In this document: positions 16,300 through 25,327 of the stretch, in pieces
How positions within the stretch are numbered: position 1 is the stretch's first letter
Layout of the letters: each line of letters opens with the position of its first letter
From: Acidovorax sp. CCYZU-2555
GTDB lineage: Bacteria; Pseudomonadota; Gammaproteobacteria; Burkholderiales; Burkholderiaceae_C
Reading direction: 5' to 3'
Assembly (NCBI RefSeq): GCF_018413525.1
Contig: NZ_JAHCDD010000024.1
Coordinates: forward strand, 1 to 64,000
Length of the DNA: 64,000 bases
Program-made: the position numbers and the translations under genes
Notes under the pieces: model-generated
What the model saw: the letters and a program-made list of their open reading frames with translations, nothing else
The model's database searches: none
What the model was told of the DNA's origin: nothing

Positions 16300-17502
16300 A
16301 TGAAAAAGCAGGTGTTGATTGCCGGTGGTGGAATCGGCGGATTGGCCGCGGGTATTGGGGCCGCGAGAGCGGGCTGCGATGTGCGGTTGTTTGAACGCGC
16401 CGAGAAATTCGGCGAAGTCGGGGCGGGCATACAGCTGGGGCCGAACGTGGTGCGCAGGCTGCAGGCCTGGGGGCTGCAAAAGGACCTGCAATCCGTGGTC
16501 GCGCTGCCCGGCGCCTTGCAGGTGCGCAGTGCCGTGACCGGGCAGGCGCTGGCGCGCATGCCGCTGGGGCAGAGAATGGTGGAGCGCTATGGCGCGGCCT
16601 ATGTCACCATCCACCGCGCCGATCTGCACCAGTTGCTGCTGGGCGGGCTGCGCGACTACGCCGAAGTGCACCTGAACCTGGCCCAGACGATCGCGCAATA
16701 CCGCGAGGCCGACGGCGTGGTGACGGTGCGCACCGATGCCAACAAGTTGATCGAAGGCGACGCGCTGATCTGCGCCGATGGCGTGCACAGCCGCCTGCGC
16801 ATGCAGATGCTCGGCGACCAGCCGCCGCGCGCCACGGGCCATCTCGCCTACCGGGCGATGGTGCGCCAGGCCGAGATGCCCCAGCGCTTGCGCACCAGCG
16901 ATGTGACCGCCTGGCTGGGCCCGCGGCTGCATGTGATCCAGTACCCGGTGCGCCGCGGCGAACTGCAGAACCTGGTGGTCATTGCCCAGGGTCCCGCGCC
17001 CCAGGATATGGAACGCTGGGACCACGCTGCCAACGCCCAGGATCTGGAAGGGGTGCTCGCCGGCACCTGCAGCGCGCTGCAGGACCTGGTGCGCAGCGTG
17101 CCGCGCACGGGCTGGCGGCTGTGGCCGCTGGCCGACCGACCGCCGCTGCGCTCGCCGGACGAAATGGCCCAGGGCCTGGTGGCCCTGCTGGGCGATGCGA
17201 GTCATCCTATGCGACCCTATCTGGCGCAAGGCGCGGGCATGGCGATCGAGGATGCAGCCGAACTGCAGCGCGCGCTGTCGATGCACGACCTCGATGTGGC
17301 GCTGCGGCTGCGCCGCTATGCGCTCAACCGCTGGCAGCGCAACGCGCGCGTGCAGGCGCGCTCGCAGCGCAACGGCCGCATTTTCCACGCCACCGGCCCG
17401 GTGCGCTGGGGCCGCGATACCTCGCTGAAATTGCTGGGCGCACGCATCATGGACTTGCCCTGGCTCTACCGGGGCGATGGTTCAAGCGCTAGTTCATTAT
17501 GA
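16300..17502 (+). CDS. FAD-dependent aromatic-type monooxygenase
   Basis: 400 residues from the ATG at 16300, which puts the Rossmann motif GGGIGGLAAGIGAARAG at residues 9-25. A second FAD motif, GDASHPMRPYLAQGAGMAIEDA, lies near residue 300. This is the group A flavoprotein layout of salicylate 1-hydroxylase and 3-hydroxybenzoate 6-hydroxylase, which hydroxylate aromatic acids with NAD(P)H and O2. The frame extends 15 codons upstream, but those residues are not family-like. It is convergent with an MFS transporter and has no ring-cleavage genes nearby, so the substrate cannot be named. Confidence 0.87.
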   Translation: MKKQVLIAGGGIGGLAAGIGAARAGCDVRLFERAEKFGEVGAGIQLGPNVVRRLQAWGLQKDLQSVVALPGALQVRSAVTGQALARMPLGQRMVERYGAAYVTIHRADLHQLLLGGLRDYAEVHLNLAQTIAQYREADGVVTVRTDANKLIEGDALICADGVHSRLRMQMLGDQPPRATGHLAYRAMVRQAEMPQRLRTSDVTAWLGPRLHVIQYPVRRGELQNLVVIAQGPAPQDMERWDHAANAQDLEGVLAGTCSALQDLVRSVPRTGWRLWPLADRPPLRSPDEMAQGLVALLGDASHPMRPYLAQGAGMAIEDAAELQRALSMHDLDVALRLRRYALNRWQRNARVQARSQRNGRIFHATGPVRWGRDTSLKLLGARIMDLPWLYRGDGSSASSL

Positions 17503-17504
17503 CC

Positions 17505-17605
17505 CCCACGCTTGCTCGCTTCGTCCTGAGCTTGTCGAAGGACTGCCTGGGGGGGCGAAGCCCCCCACCGCGTTTTGCCTTGGGGCGGCCCTGCGGCAAA
17601 ACCGA
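17505..17605. repeat. Extragenic GC-rich repeat with a second repeat nested in it
   Basis: The copy begins CCCCCACGCTTGCTCGCTTCG, as at 42141, and ends in stem-forming G7/C6 blocks and TTGGGGCGGCC, as in the copies at 27.3 and 42.2 kb. Between them lies the 24-bp element 17519-17542, which in reverse reads TCCTTCGACAAGCTCAGG and belongs to the second family (see 55650). Confidence 0.8.
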
Positions 17606-17609
17606 CCAG

Positions 17610-18893
17610 CTAGACCTGCTGGCGCAACCTCGGTGAAACAGGCAGAGTCTGGAACGCGGTCGCGCCCAGGCACAGCAGCGCCGCAATGCCCAGCATCACC
17701 GCGGCAAACGGGTCGAGGCCGTGGTGCGTCGCCCAGGAGGCCATCAGTCCCGTGAGCCATTGCATCAGCGCGGCGCCGAGGAACATGGCCATGGTGAGCA
17801 GCGCCATCGCCCGGCCCGTGGCTTCGGGCGGGTAGGACGAGCGCACATGGGCGTACTGCAGCACCGCGCCGCCCGACACGGTGACGATCACGATGATCAG
17901 CACCACGTTGAGCCAGCCGGTGTGCAGCAATCCCAGCGCCGCGTAAAGCAGTGCGGTGATCGACGTCGTGGTGACCAGCCAGCGGCGCCGGCGCAGCGGG
18001 CCCGGGTCCAGACGGCCGAAAAGCCCGGGGCTCACCAGCGAGATCAGCGACACCACCAAAGCCAGGTGGCCGCTGGCGACCAGCGACCAGCCCTGGCGCT
18101 CCATCAGCAGGGGCCCGAGCCAGAGACCGCGCAGCGTCAGAAAGGATGCATAGGTCACCAGCGCCATGGCCAGAATGCCCCAGCTGTAGGGTTGGGTCAT
18201 CAGTACGCCGAATTCGCGCGTCGCCGCGAGCCAGCTCTGGCGTGGCGCGGCGCTGGCGTCTTGCGCGGGCTCATGCACTTTCCAGGCAATCAGCAGCCAC
18301 GACAGCACCGACAGCAGACCCAGCGTCGCAAAGCCGCTGCGCCAGCCATATTGCTCGACCAGCCAGGCCAGCGGCGAGCCCGTGAACAGCATGCCTATGC
18401 CGCCCAGCCCCAGGCTCATGCCCGAGACGGCGGCGAACTGCGAGGCCGCGAAGTGGCGCGCGATGAACACCGTGCAGGCCAGGAAGGCCGGCGCGCAGCC
18501 CAGTCCTATCAATGCCTGGCCGGCGAGCAGCCAGCCGTAGCTGGGCGACCAGGCCGAAAGGGCGGCGCCCAGCACGCTCAGCGGCGCGGCGACGAGCACC
18601 GTGCGGCGCAGGCCGTAGAGATCGATGCCCACGCCCATGAACAGCTGCACCGCGCCGAAAGTCAGCGCGAACAGGCCGGCGAACAGGCCCAGCGACGAGG
18701 GCGACAGGCCGAAGTCGGCTTGCAGCGCGACGGCGATGATCGCGGTGACCGTGCGATAGGCCTGGCTCAGCGCGAAGCCGCTGATCAGCGCCAGCAGCAT
18801 GGCCCAGGCCGCGCGCGAAGACAGTTGAGATGGGGCGCCAGCGTCGTGCGCGCCAGCGGCGGGGGGCAGGGTCGATGTCTGGGGCGGGTTCAC
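17610..18893 (-). CDS. Major facilitator superfamily transporter
   Basis: 427 residues with about 12 hydrophobic segments and a polar cytoplasmic start of about 28 residues. The loop 2-3 motif is represented by GVGIDLYGLRRTVLVAAP (the usual G-x-x-x-D-R-x-G-R-R pattern with variations). SSLGLFAGLFALTFGAVQL and GQALIGLGCAPAFLACTVF in the first half fit the NNP/OPA-like uniporter or antiporter branches. It is the convergent neighbour of the flavin monooxygenase, so it may move an aromatic or organic acid, but nothing in the sequence fixes a substrate. Upstream (18894-18990) lies a short gap to kynA. Confidence 0.85.
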   Translation of the reverse strand: MNPPQTSTLPPAAGAHDAGAPSQLSSRAAWAMLLALISGFALSQAYRTVTAIIAVALQADFGLSPSSLGLFAGLFALTFGAVQLFMGVGIDLYGLRRTVLVAAPLSVLGAALSAWSPSYGWLLAGQALIGLGCAPAFLACTVFIARHFAASQFAAVSGMSLGLGGIGMLFTGSPLAWLVEQYGWRSGFATLGLLSVLSWLLIAWKVHEPAQDASAAPRQSWLAATREFGVLMTQPYSWGILAMALVTYASFLTLRGLWLGPLLMERQGWSLVASGHLALVVSLISLVSPGLFGRLDPGPLRRRRWLVTTTSITALLYAALGLLHTGWLNVVLIIVIVTVSGGAVLQYAHVRSSYPPEATGRAMALLTMAMFLGAALMQWLTGLMASWATHHGLDPFAAVMLGIAALLCLGATAFQTLPVSPRLRQQV

Positions 18894-18990
18894 GGCGCAA
18901 TTTTCCTCATGGCCTAGCCTAGCCTCTGGCGGCGGCGGTATGTGTCGCCAGCGGCGCTGGGGGCCCTAGGAAAAACCCAGGGGCGGGCAT

Positions 18991-19848
18991 TCAGAGCGCG
19001 GTGCGCAGCGTCCAGATTTCGGGGAACAGCACCACGTCGAGCATCTTGCGCAGATAGCTCACGCCGCCGGTGCCGCCCGTGCCGCGCTTGAAGCCGATCA
19101 CGCGTTCGACCGTGGTCACATGGCGGAAACGCCAGAGCCGGAACGCGTCTTCGAGGTCGGTGAGTTCTTCGCCGAGCTGGTACAGGTCCCAGTGGGTCGT
19201 GGGGTCGCGATAGACCGCGAGCCAGGCCTGCTCGACGCCGTCATCGGCGGCGTAGGGCTGGGTCCAGTCGCGTTCGAGGTGGCTGGCCGGCACGGCAATG
19301 CCGCGGCGCGCAAGCAGGCGCAGGGCTTCGTCGTAGAGCGAGGGCGCGCGGTAGGCGGCTTCGACTTCGGCCAGCAGTTCGGGCCGGTGGGCATGCGGCT
19401 TGAGCATGGCAGCGTTCTTGTTGCCCAGCGAGAATTCGATGCAGCGGTATTGGTAGCTCTGAAAGCCGCTGGACTGCGCGAGGTATGGGCGGATCGCGCT
19501 GTACTCGGGCGGCGTCATCGTCGCCAGCACGTCCCAGGCATGGACCAACTGCTCCATGATGCGCGAGACGCGCGCCAGCATCTTGAATGCCTTGGGCAGT
19601 TCGTCGTTCGCTACATGGGTGATCGCGGCGCGCAGCTCGTGCAGCATCAGCTTCATCCACAGTTCGCTGGTCTGGTGCTGGACGATGAACAGCATCTCGT
19701 TGTGATCGGGCGACAGCGGCTTTTGCGCCGTGAGGATCTGGTCGAGCTGCAGGTAGTCGCCATAGCTCATGCTCTGGCTGAAGTCGAGCTGTGCGCGCTC
19801 TTGCTGCACGATGGCTTCGGGGGCGAGGGGTGGGGTGGGTGCGGTCAT
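18991..19848 (-). CDS. kynA: Tryptophan 2,3-dioxygenase
   Basis: 285 residues. KynA opens the indole ring of L-tryptophan to N-formylkynurenine, using haem and O2, the first step of the kynurenine route. Family signatures: [20 protein letters not shown] near the N-terminus, [20 protein letters not shown] (haem-site helix), [39 protein letters not shown] and the C-terminal [16 protein letters not shown]. Length matches the family (about 280). kynU and kynB lie on the same strand 2 kb upstream but are separated by alkA on the other strand, so kynA needs its own promoter in the 98-bp gap to alkA. Confidence 0.96.
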   Translation of the reverse strand: MTAPTPPLAPEAIVQQERAQLDFSQSMSYGDYLQLDQILTAQKPLSPDHNEMLFIVQHQTSELWMKLMLHELRAAITHVANDELPKAFKMLARVSRIMEQLVHAWDVLATMTPPEYSAIRPYLAQSSGFQSYQYRCIEFSLGNKNAAMLKPHAHRPELLAEVEAAYRAPSLYDEALRLLARRGIAVPASHLERDWTQPYAADDGVEQAWLAVYRDPTTHWDLYQLGEELTDLEDAFRLWRFRHVTTVERVIGFKRGTGGTGGVSYLRKMLDVVLFPEIWTLRTAL

Positions 19849-19946
19849 GGAGGCGGGACAATAAACAGTCGATCACATCATAGGCCGCGCGCGCAGCGGG
19901 CGGCGCCATGGCTTTCCCGCCAGGCACTTTTTTCTGGAAGCTACGC

Positions 19947-20867
19947 ATGGTTCACGTTCCCGAGACATCAGCGCCATGGCATGTGCCCTTGCCGCTGAAT
20001 TTCCGCGCCAGCGACATCCTGGCCTTCCATGCGCGCGACCGGGAGGCGCTGGCCGAGCAGGTCGGGCCCGATACGCTGCGCAAAGGTTTCTGGTGGCGCG
20101 GCGAGCCGGTCTGTCTGCAGATCGATTTCGCGCCGGGTCAGGCCAAGGTGCTGTGGCAGATGGCCGACAGCGACCCGCAGCGGATGGCGCAGGCGGCCGC
20201 GGAAATCCTGCCGCTGGTGCAACGCATGCTGGGCCTGGCGCAGGATGTCACGGCATTCGAGGCGCAGTTTGCCGACCACGCGCTGCTGGGCCCGGTGCTG
20301 CAAAAGCAATCAGGCCTGCGCGTGCCGATCGCGGGCACGCCGTTCGAGGCGCTGGCCTGGGCCATCATGGGCCAGCAGATCAGCGTCGCTGCCGCCGTAT
20401 CGCTGCGCCGGCGTTTGATTCTCGCGACCGATCTGCGCCATGCCAGCGGGCTGTATTGTCATCCGCATGCCGACCAGGTGCTGGCGCTGGGCCTGGAACG
20501 CCTGCGCGCCGCGGGCCTGTCGCAGTCCAAGGCGCAAAGCCTGCTGGCGGTGTCCGAGGGCGTGCAATCGGGCGCCTTGCCGCTGGACGCCTGGGCGGCC
20601 GCGCCGCAGCTGCCGGCCGAGCAGATAACCCAGGCCTTGCTGGCGATCAAGGGCATAGGACCGTGGACGGTCAGCTATACGCTGCTGCGCGGTTTCGGTT
20701 GGCTCGACGGCTCGTTGCACGGCGATGTGGTCGTGCGCCATGGCATTGCGCGGCTGCTGCAGGCCGATGTGGACCAGCCGCGCGCCCAGGCCTGGCTCGC
20801 GCCGTTCGCGCCCTGGCGCGCGCTCGTGGGCGCGCACCTGTGGGCGATGCAGGCGGTCAATGCCTGA
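19947..20867 (+). CDS. alkA: DNA-3-methyladenine glycosylase II (AlkA-type)
   Basis: 306 residues from the ATG at 19947, chosen for GGAAG six bases upstream; an in-frame ATG at 19908 lacks a ribosome site. It excises alkylated bases from DNA. An N-terminal AlkA_N-like domain precedes the HhH-GPD fold, with PFEALAWAIMGQQISVAAA, helix-hairpin-helix IKGIGPWTVSYTLLRGFG, and the catalytic aspartate in LHGDVVVRHGIARLL. There is no Ada-type HTH fusion. It is divergent from kynA, and its stop is only 5 bp from the kynU stop, so it sits inside the kyn locus on the opposite strand. Confidence 0.9.
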   Translation: MVHVPETSAPWHVPLPLNFRASDILAFHARDREALAEQVGPDTLRKGFWWRGEPVCLQIDFAPGQAKVLWQMADSDPQRMAQAAAEILPLVQRMLGLAQDVTAFEAQFADHALLGPVLQKQSGLRVPIAGTPFEALAWAIMGQQISVAAAVSLRRRLILATDLRHASGLYCHPHADQVLALGLERLRAAGLSQSKAQSLLAVSEGVQSGALPLDAWAAAPQLPAEQITQALLAIKGIGPWTVSYTLLRGFGWLDGSLHGDVVVRHGIARLLQADVDQPRAQAWLAPFAPWRALVGAHLWAMQAVNA

Positions 20868-20872
20868 ATGAA

Positions 20873-22183
20873 CTAGGTCACTGCGTTGCGCTGGTGGAAA
20901 CGGGGCTCGTGCCATTCTCCGGTTTCCAGCACCTGGCGCAGATGCTCCACCGCATTCCATACGTCCTCGAAACCGACATACAGCGGCGTGAAGCCAAAGC
21001 GCAGGATGTCCTTGTGCACGCCCACGCCGCCGTCGCCCTGGCGGAAGTCGCCGATCACGCCGCGCGCGATCAGCGCCTGGACGATGGCGTAGGCGCCGCT
21101 GCCCACTCCATTCACTCCCAGGCCTTCGGCGCGCGCCAGGCACACCTGCGAGCCGCGCTTTTCATGCGCGCGCGGCGTCGCCAGTTCCAGCCCATGGCCC
21201 GCGCAGCGCGATTCGACCAGGGCGATGAACAGGTCGGTCAGGGCCAGCGACTTGGCGCGCAGCGCCTCCATGCCGCCCAGCGCTTCGCTGGCGCTGAACA
21301 CGTCGAGCCCGCATTGCAGCGCCGACAGGCTGAGGATGGGCTGGGTGCCGCACAGATAGCGGCGAATGCCTTCGGCCGGCGTGTAGTGGGGCGTGAACTG
21401 GAACGGCGCCGCATGGCCGAACCAGCCCGCGAGCGGCTGCGCGCAGCGATTCACGACGCGCGGGTGGGCCCAGACAAAGGCCGGCGCGCCCGGGCCGCCG
21501 TTGAGGTATTTGTAGCCGCAGCCTACGGCGAAGTCGGCATCGGCCGCGTGCAGATCGATGGGCACAGCGCCCGCGCTGTGGCACAGGTCCCAGACGCAAA
21601 GGATGCGGCGTGCATGGGCCGCTGCCGTGATCTTCGCCATGTCGTGCATCGCGCCCGTGCGGTAGTTCACGTGGGTCAGCAGCAGGATGGCCGCATCGTC
21701 GTCGAGCGCGTGCAGGATTTCCTCGGGCTCGAGCAGCACCAACTGCAGTCCATGCTGGGCGCAGATCGACTCGGCGATGTAGAGATCGGTGGGAAAGTTG
21801 CTGCGCTCGGTCAGCAGCTTCCTGCGCGCCGGACCGTCTTCGGCCGCGATGCGCGCCGCGGCGGTGAGCACCTTGAACAGGTTGATCGACGTGGTGTCGG
21901 TGAACACCACTTCATCGGCGTGCGCGCCCAGCCAGGGCGCGAACTGGTTGCCCAGGCGCAGCGGCAGATCGACCCAGCCGGCCTTGTTCCACGAGGTGAT
22001 CAAGTCCTGTGCCCATTCCTGCTGCACCACCTGTGCCACGCGTGCCGCGGCGGCGGTGGGCGCCACGCCCAGCGAATTGCCGTCGAGATAGATCTGGCCC
22101 GCGGGCAGGGTGAAGTGATCGCGCAAAGCGCGCAGCGGGTCCTGGGCGTCGCGTTCGCGGCAGTCTTGCAAAGTGATTGTCAT
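20873..22183 (-). CDS. kynU: Kynureninase
   Basis: 436 residues from the ATG at 22181-22183, which gives the family N-terminus (CRERDAQDPLRALRDHF). PLP-dependent cleavage of kynurenine to anthranilate and alanine. YLDGNSLGVAP near residue 35, DLCHSAGAVPIDLHAADADF, and the PLP-lysine motif GCGYKYLNGGPGAPAFVW are all present. The frame continues 22 codons upstream, inside kynB. The start is 16 bp after the kynB stop, which indicates co-transcription permease-kynB-kynU. Confidence 0.96.
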   Translation of the reverse strand: MTITLQDCRERDAQDPLRALRDHFTLPAGQIYLDGNSLGVAPTAAAARVAQVVQQEWAQDLITSWNKAGWVDLPLRLGNQFAPWLGAHADEVVFTDTTSINLFKVLTAAARIAAEDGPARRKLLTERSNFPTDLYIAESICAQHGLQLVLLEPEEILHALDDDAAILLLTHVNYRTGAMHDMAKITAAAHARRILCVWDLCHSAGAVPIDLHAADADFAVGCGYKYLNGGPGAPAFVWAHPRVVNRCAQPLAGWFGHAAPFQFTPHYTPAEGIRRYLCGTQPILSLSALQCGLDVFSASEALGGMEALRAKSLALTDLFIALVESRCAGHGLELATPRAHEKRGSQVCLARAEGLGVNGVGSGAYAIVQALIARGVIGDFRQGDGGVGVHKDILRFGFTPLYVGFEDVWNAVEHLRQVLETGEWHEPRFHQRNAVT

Positions 22184-22199
22184 AGGTCGCTTGTCTCCA

Positions 22200-22847
22200 T
22201 CAATTGTTTGGCGCCAGCGCGCGCAGCACGGCGCGTACCGGCGAGGCATCGGCTTGCGTCAGCTTGAGCGGCAGCGCGATGAGTTCGTAGTCGCCTTCGG
22301 GCACGGCGTCGAGCACCAGATTCTCGAGCACGCGCAGGCCGCGCCGGCGAATCACCTGGTGGCTGTCCAGCGTCTTGCTGCTGGCCGGATCGATGCTCGC
22401 GGTGTCTATGCCTATCAGCCGCACGCCAAGATCCGCGAGCCGCTCCACGGTCTCGGGCGCATAGGCCGCGAGATCGCCGTCCCAGCCCGTGGGCGCCTGC
22501 GCGTAGGTGCGCACCAGAACGCGCGCCGGCAAATCGGGCGTGATCGCGTGCGCGAGGTGCTCCCACAGCAGCAGCGGGCCGCGCGCAATCGCGTGGATCA
22601 CGCGGCAGGGGCCGAGAAAGGTGTCGAGATCGACCGCGCCTATGGCCGCGCCGTCGGGCGCGTAATGCAGCGGCGCATCGGCATGCGCGCCGACATGCGG
22701 CGACAGCGTGATGGCGCTGACATTGACCGGGCACTGCGGCGAGATCGTCGCGCACCATTGCTGGCTATAGCGCGTGTCGCCCGGGAACACCGGGCTCGCG
22801 TCGTGGATCGGGGGGGAGATATCCCAGAGTTGCTGTGGCATGGTCAT
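22200..22847 (-). CDS. kynB: Kynurenine formamidase (arylformamidase)
   Basis: 215 residues, cyclase-like KynB. It hydrolyses N-formylkynurenine to kynurenine and formate. The start MTMPQQLWDISPPIHDASPV and FPGDTRYSQQW are typical, and the zinc-binding motif HVGAHADAPLHY (HxGTHxDAPxH pattern) is intact, as are GIDTASIDPASSKTLDSHQV and the C-terminal LPLKLTQADASPVRAVL. The middle gene of the permease-kynB-kynU operon. Confidence 0.96.
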   Translation of the reverse strand: MTMPQQLWDISPPIHDASPVFPGDTRYSQQWCATISPQCPVNVSAITLSPHVGAHADAPLHYAPDGAAIGAVDLDTFLGPCRVIHAIARGPLLLWEHLAHAITPDLPARVLVRTYAQAPTGWDGDLAAYAPETVERLADLGVRLIGIDTASIDPASSKTLDSHQVIRRRGLRVLENLVLDAVPEGDYELIALPLKLTQADASPVRAVLRALAPNN

Positions 22848-22878
22848 TCAACTGTAAACCGCTGGCCGCGCGCCGCTG

Positions 22879-24258
22879 TCAGCGCACAGGCAGTAGACGG
22901 CGGCGAAACCAGACCGCGTAGACCAGCAGCAGCACGCCCAGGAACGGCACGCCGGTCAGCAGCGTCAGGTGGAATTCTTCGGTGAAGTAGGTCGTGACCA
23001 GCACGCCCAGCATCAGCGCCGCGCCCAGCAGCGTCAGCACCGGGAAGCCCCACATGCGAAACGCCAGCGGCGCGCTGCCTTCGGCTTTCCAGCGCGCGCG
23101 GAAGAACAGGTGGGTGACGAACACCATGAACCAGGTGAACATCGCGCCGAACATGGCGATCGACATCATCCAGACCAGCGACTTCTCGGGCTGCCAGACA
23201 TTGAGCACCATGGCCACGCCAATGCCTGCGCACGATACGGCAATCGCCCGCGTGGGCACGCCGCGCGCATTGAGATGGCCCAGCGCCTGGGGCGCATAGC
23301 CGCCGCGCGACAGGCTGAACATCATGCGCGACGTCACATACAGCTGGCTGTTCATCGCCGACAGCGCGGCGACCAGCACCACGAAGTTCAGCACATGCGC
23401 GGCGCCGGGAATGCCTATGATTTCCATCACCTGCACGAACGGGCTCTTGTCGGTGCCGGCCGCGTGCCAGGGCACGATGGCCAGCATCAAGGCCAGCGTC
23501 AGCAGATAGAACAGCACCAGCCGCAGCACCGTGGTGCGAAACGCGCTGGTGATGGCTTTTTGCGGGTCCTGGGCTTCGCCCGCGGCGACGGCGATCGCCT
23601 CGAGGCTCAGATAGCTGAAGATCGCGACGATCACGCCGACCCAGGTGCCCCACAGGCCGTTGGGAAAGAAGCCGCCCTGGGCGGTGTAATGGTGAAAGCC
23701 GATGTCGGGCCGCTGCGCGCCGAACACCACATAGGCGCCGATCAAGATGAAGGCCACGATGGCGACGATCTTGATCATCGAAAAAACGTATTCGACCTGG
23801 CCGAAGGCCTTGACGCTGGAAGCGTTCACCGCGACCAGCGCCGCCGAGAACACCGCGACCCAGAGCCAGCGCGGCGAGTCGGGAAACCAGTAGCCCATGT
23901 AGAGGCCCACGGCCGTGACTTCCATGCCCACGGCCAGCACCACGGCGGCCCAGTAGGCGTAGCGTACGAGAAAGCCGGCCCAGGGCGCGATGTAGTGTTC
24001 GGCATAGGCGCCGAACGAGCCCGATGTGGGGTGGGCGACGGTCATCTCAGCCAGGCAGCCCATGAGCAGCAGCGCGATCAGCGCGCCTATCGCATAGCTC
24101 AGCAGCACGCTGGGGCCGGCAAAGCCGATCGCGAACGCGCTGCCCATGAACAGGCCCGTGCCTATGGCGCCGCCAATCGCGATCATCACGATCTGCGCGC
24201 CGCTCAGGTGCTGCTGTAGGCCGGTCTCGCGTTGCTGGATTTCTTCAAAGGTGGCCAT
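22879..24258 (-). CDS. APC-family amino acid permease (kyn operon)
   Basis: 459 residues from the ATG at 24258, giving the family start FEEIQQRETGLQQHLSGAQIVMIAIGGAIGTGLFMGS; the longer frame upstream is repeat-derived. About 12 membrane segments. The GGAIGTGLFMGS and GCLAEMTVAHPTSGSFGAYA motifs place it in the amino acid transporter (AAT) group of proton symporters such as GabP/ProY/AnsP. It ends 31 bp before kynB, so tryptophan or kynurenine is a sensible substrate guess. No clear Shine-Dalgarno is visible at the ATG. Confidence 0.88.
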   Translation of the reverse strand: MATFEEIQQRETGLQQHLSGAQIVMIAIGGAIGTGLFMGSAFAIGFAGPSVLLSYAIGALIALLLMGCLAEMTVAHPTSGSFGAYAEHYIAPWAGFLVRYAYWAAVVLAVGMEVTAVGLYMGYWFPDSPRWLWVAVFSAALVAVNASSVKAFGQVEYVFSMIKIVAIVAFILIGAYVVFGAQRPDIGFHHYTAQGGFFPNGLWGTWVGVIVAIFSYLSLEAIAVAAGEAQDPQKAITSAFRTTVLRLVLFYLLTLALMLAIVPWHAAGTDKSPFVQVMEIIGIPGAAHVLNFVVLVAALSAMNSQLYVTSRMMFSLSRGGYAPQALGHLNARGVPTRAIAVSCAGIGVAMVLNVWQPEKSLVWMMSIAMFGAMFTWFMVFVTHLFFRARWKAEGSAPLAFRMWGFPVLTLLGAALMLGVLVTTYFTEEFHLTLLTGVPFLGVLLLVYAVWFRRRLLPVR

Positions 24259-24309
24259 GGCCGGAAGCTTTCTGAGGGACTGCGGGAAAAATGCGTGCCC
24301 TGAAACGCA

Positions 24310-24363
24310 CTTCGACAGGCCCGATGCGAACGGTCTTATACGTTCGTCCCGAGCCTGTCGAAG
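24310..24363. repeat. Inverted pair of extragenic palindromic repeats
   Basis: Two copies of the TTCGACAGGC...GCGAACG repeat face each other (24311-24330 and 24341-24362) and form a long imperfect hairpin between argF and the permease. It may act as a terminator or mRNA end-stabiliser. Confidence 0.85.
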
Positions 24364-24383
24364 GATGAAAGGCCAACTTCGAA

Positions 24384-25307
24384 TCAGCCTATCTGTTTGC
24401 CCAGCAGCAGATATTCCATCAGCGCCTTCTGCACATGCATGCGGTTCTCGGCTTCTTCCCAGACCACGGACTGCGGGCCGTCGATGACTTCGGCTTCGAC
24501 TTCCTCGCCGCGGTGCACGGGCAGGCAGTGCATGAACAGCGCGTCGGCGCGCGCCGCGGCCATCATTTCGGCGTCCACGCACCAGTCGGCAAAGGCCTTC
24601 TTGCGCGCTTCGTTCTCGGCTTCGTAGCCCATGCTGGTCCAGACGTCGGTCGTGACCAGATCGGCGCCGGCGCAGGCTTCAAGAGGGTCCTTGAACACCG
24701 CGTAGCTGCCGGGGTTCGCGGCCTTGCCGTTGAACGCCAGCTGCTCGTCGACTTCATAGCCGCCGGGCGTGCTCAGGTGCACCTTGAAGCCCAGCAGGTC
24801 GGCCGCTTGCAGCCAGGTGTTGGCCATGTTGTTGCCGTCGCCGACCCAGGCCACGGTCTTGCCCTGGATCGAGCCGCGGTGCTCGATGAAGGTGAAGATG
24901 TCGGCGAGGATCTGGCAGGGGTGGAACTCGTTGGTCAGGCCGTTGATGACCGGAACGCGCGAGAACTCGGCAAAGCGCGCGATGCGCTCCTGGCCGAACG
25001 TGCGGATCATGACCAGATCGGTCATGCGGCTGATGACGCGCGCGCTGTCTTCTATGGGCTCGGAGCGGCCCAGCTGGCTGTCGCCCGAAGTCAGATGCAC
25101 GACCGAGCCGCCGAGCTGGTACATGCCGGCCTCGAAGCTCACGCGCGTGCGCGTGCTGGCCTTCTCGAAGATCATGGCCAGCGTGCGGTCGCCCAGCGTA
25201 TGGTGCTTTTCGTAGTTCTTGAATTTCTTCTTGATCAGCGCGGCACGTTCGAACAGATAAGCGTATTCCTCGGCGGTGAAATCACTGAATTGGAGGTAAT
25301 GCTTCAT
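24384..25307 (-). CDS. argF: Ornithine carbamoyltransferase
   Basis: 307 residues. It makes citrulline from ornithine and carbamoyl phosphate in arginine synthesis. Carbamoyl-phosphate site STRTRVSFE, GSVVHLTSGDSQLGRSEP, HPCQILAD and the ornithine-site HCLPVHRGEEV are intact. Length is typical for anabolic enzymes. The gene begins 20 bp after the argD stop, so argD-argF form an operon. An inverted pair of extragenic repeats follows. Confidence 0.96.
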   Translation of the reverse strand: MKHYLQFSDFTAEEYAYLFERAALIKKKFKNYEKHHTLGDRTLAMIFEKASTRTRVSFEAGMYQLGGSVVHLTSGDSQLGRSEPIEDSARVISRMTDLVMIRTFGQERIARFAEFSRVPVINGLTNEFHPCQILADIFTFIEHRGSIQGKTVAWVGDGNNMANTWLQAADLLGFKVHLSTPGGYEVDEQLAFNGKAANPGSYAVFKDPLEACAGADLVTTDVWTSMGYEAENEARKKAFADWCVDAEMMAAARADALFMHCLPVHRGEEVEAEVIDGPQSVVWEEAENRMHVQKALMEYLLLGKQIG

Positions 25308-25327
25308 ACGTCTTCATTCCTTGCAGT

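Noticed and set aside
19976-22267. 763-codon plus-strand ORF across alkA and kynU
   Set aside because: Runs in another frame through alkA and antisense through kynU; arginine/alanine-rich and without domains.
22879-24582. 567-codon version of the permease
   Set aside because: The first 108 codons overlap argF on the same strand in another frame and the palindromic repeat; the family N-terminus starts at 24258.
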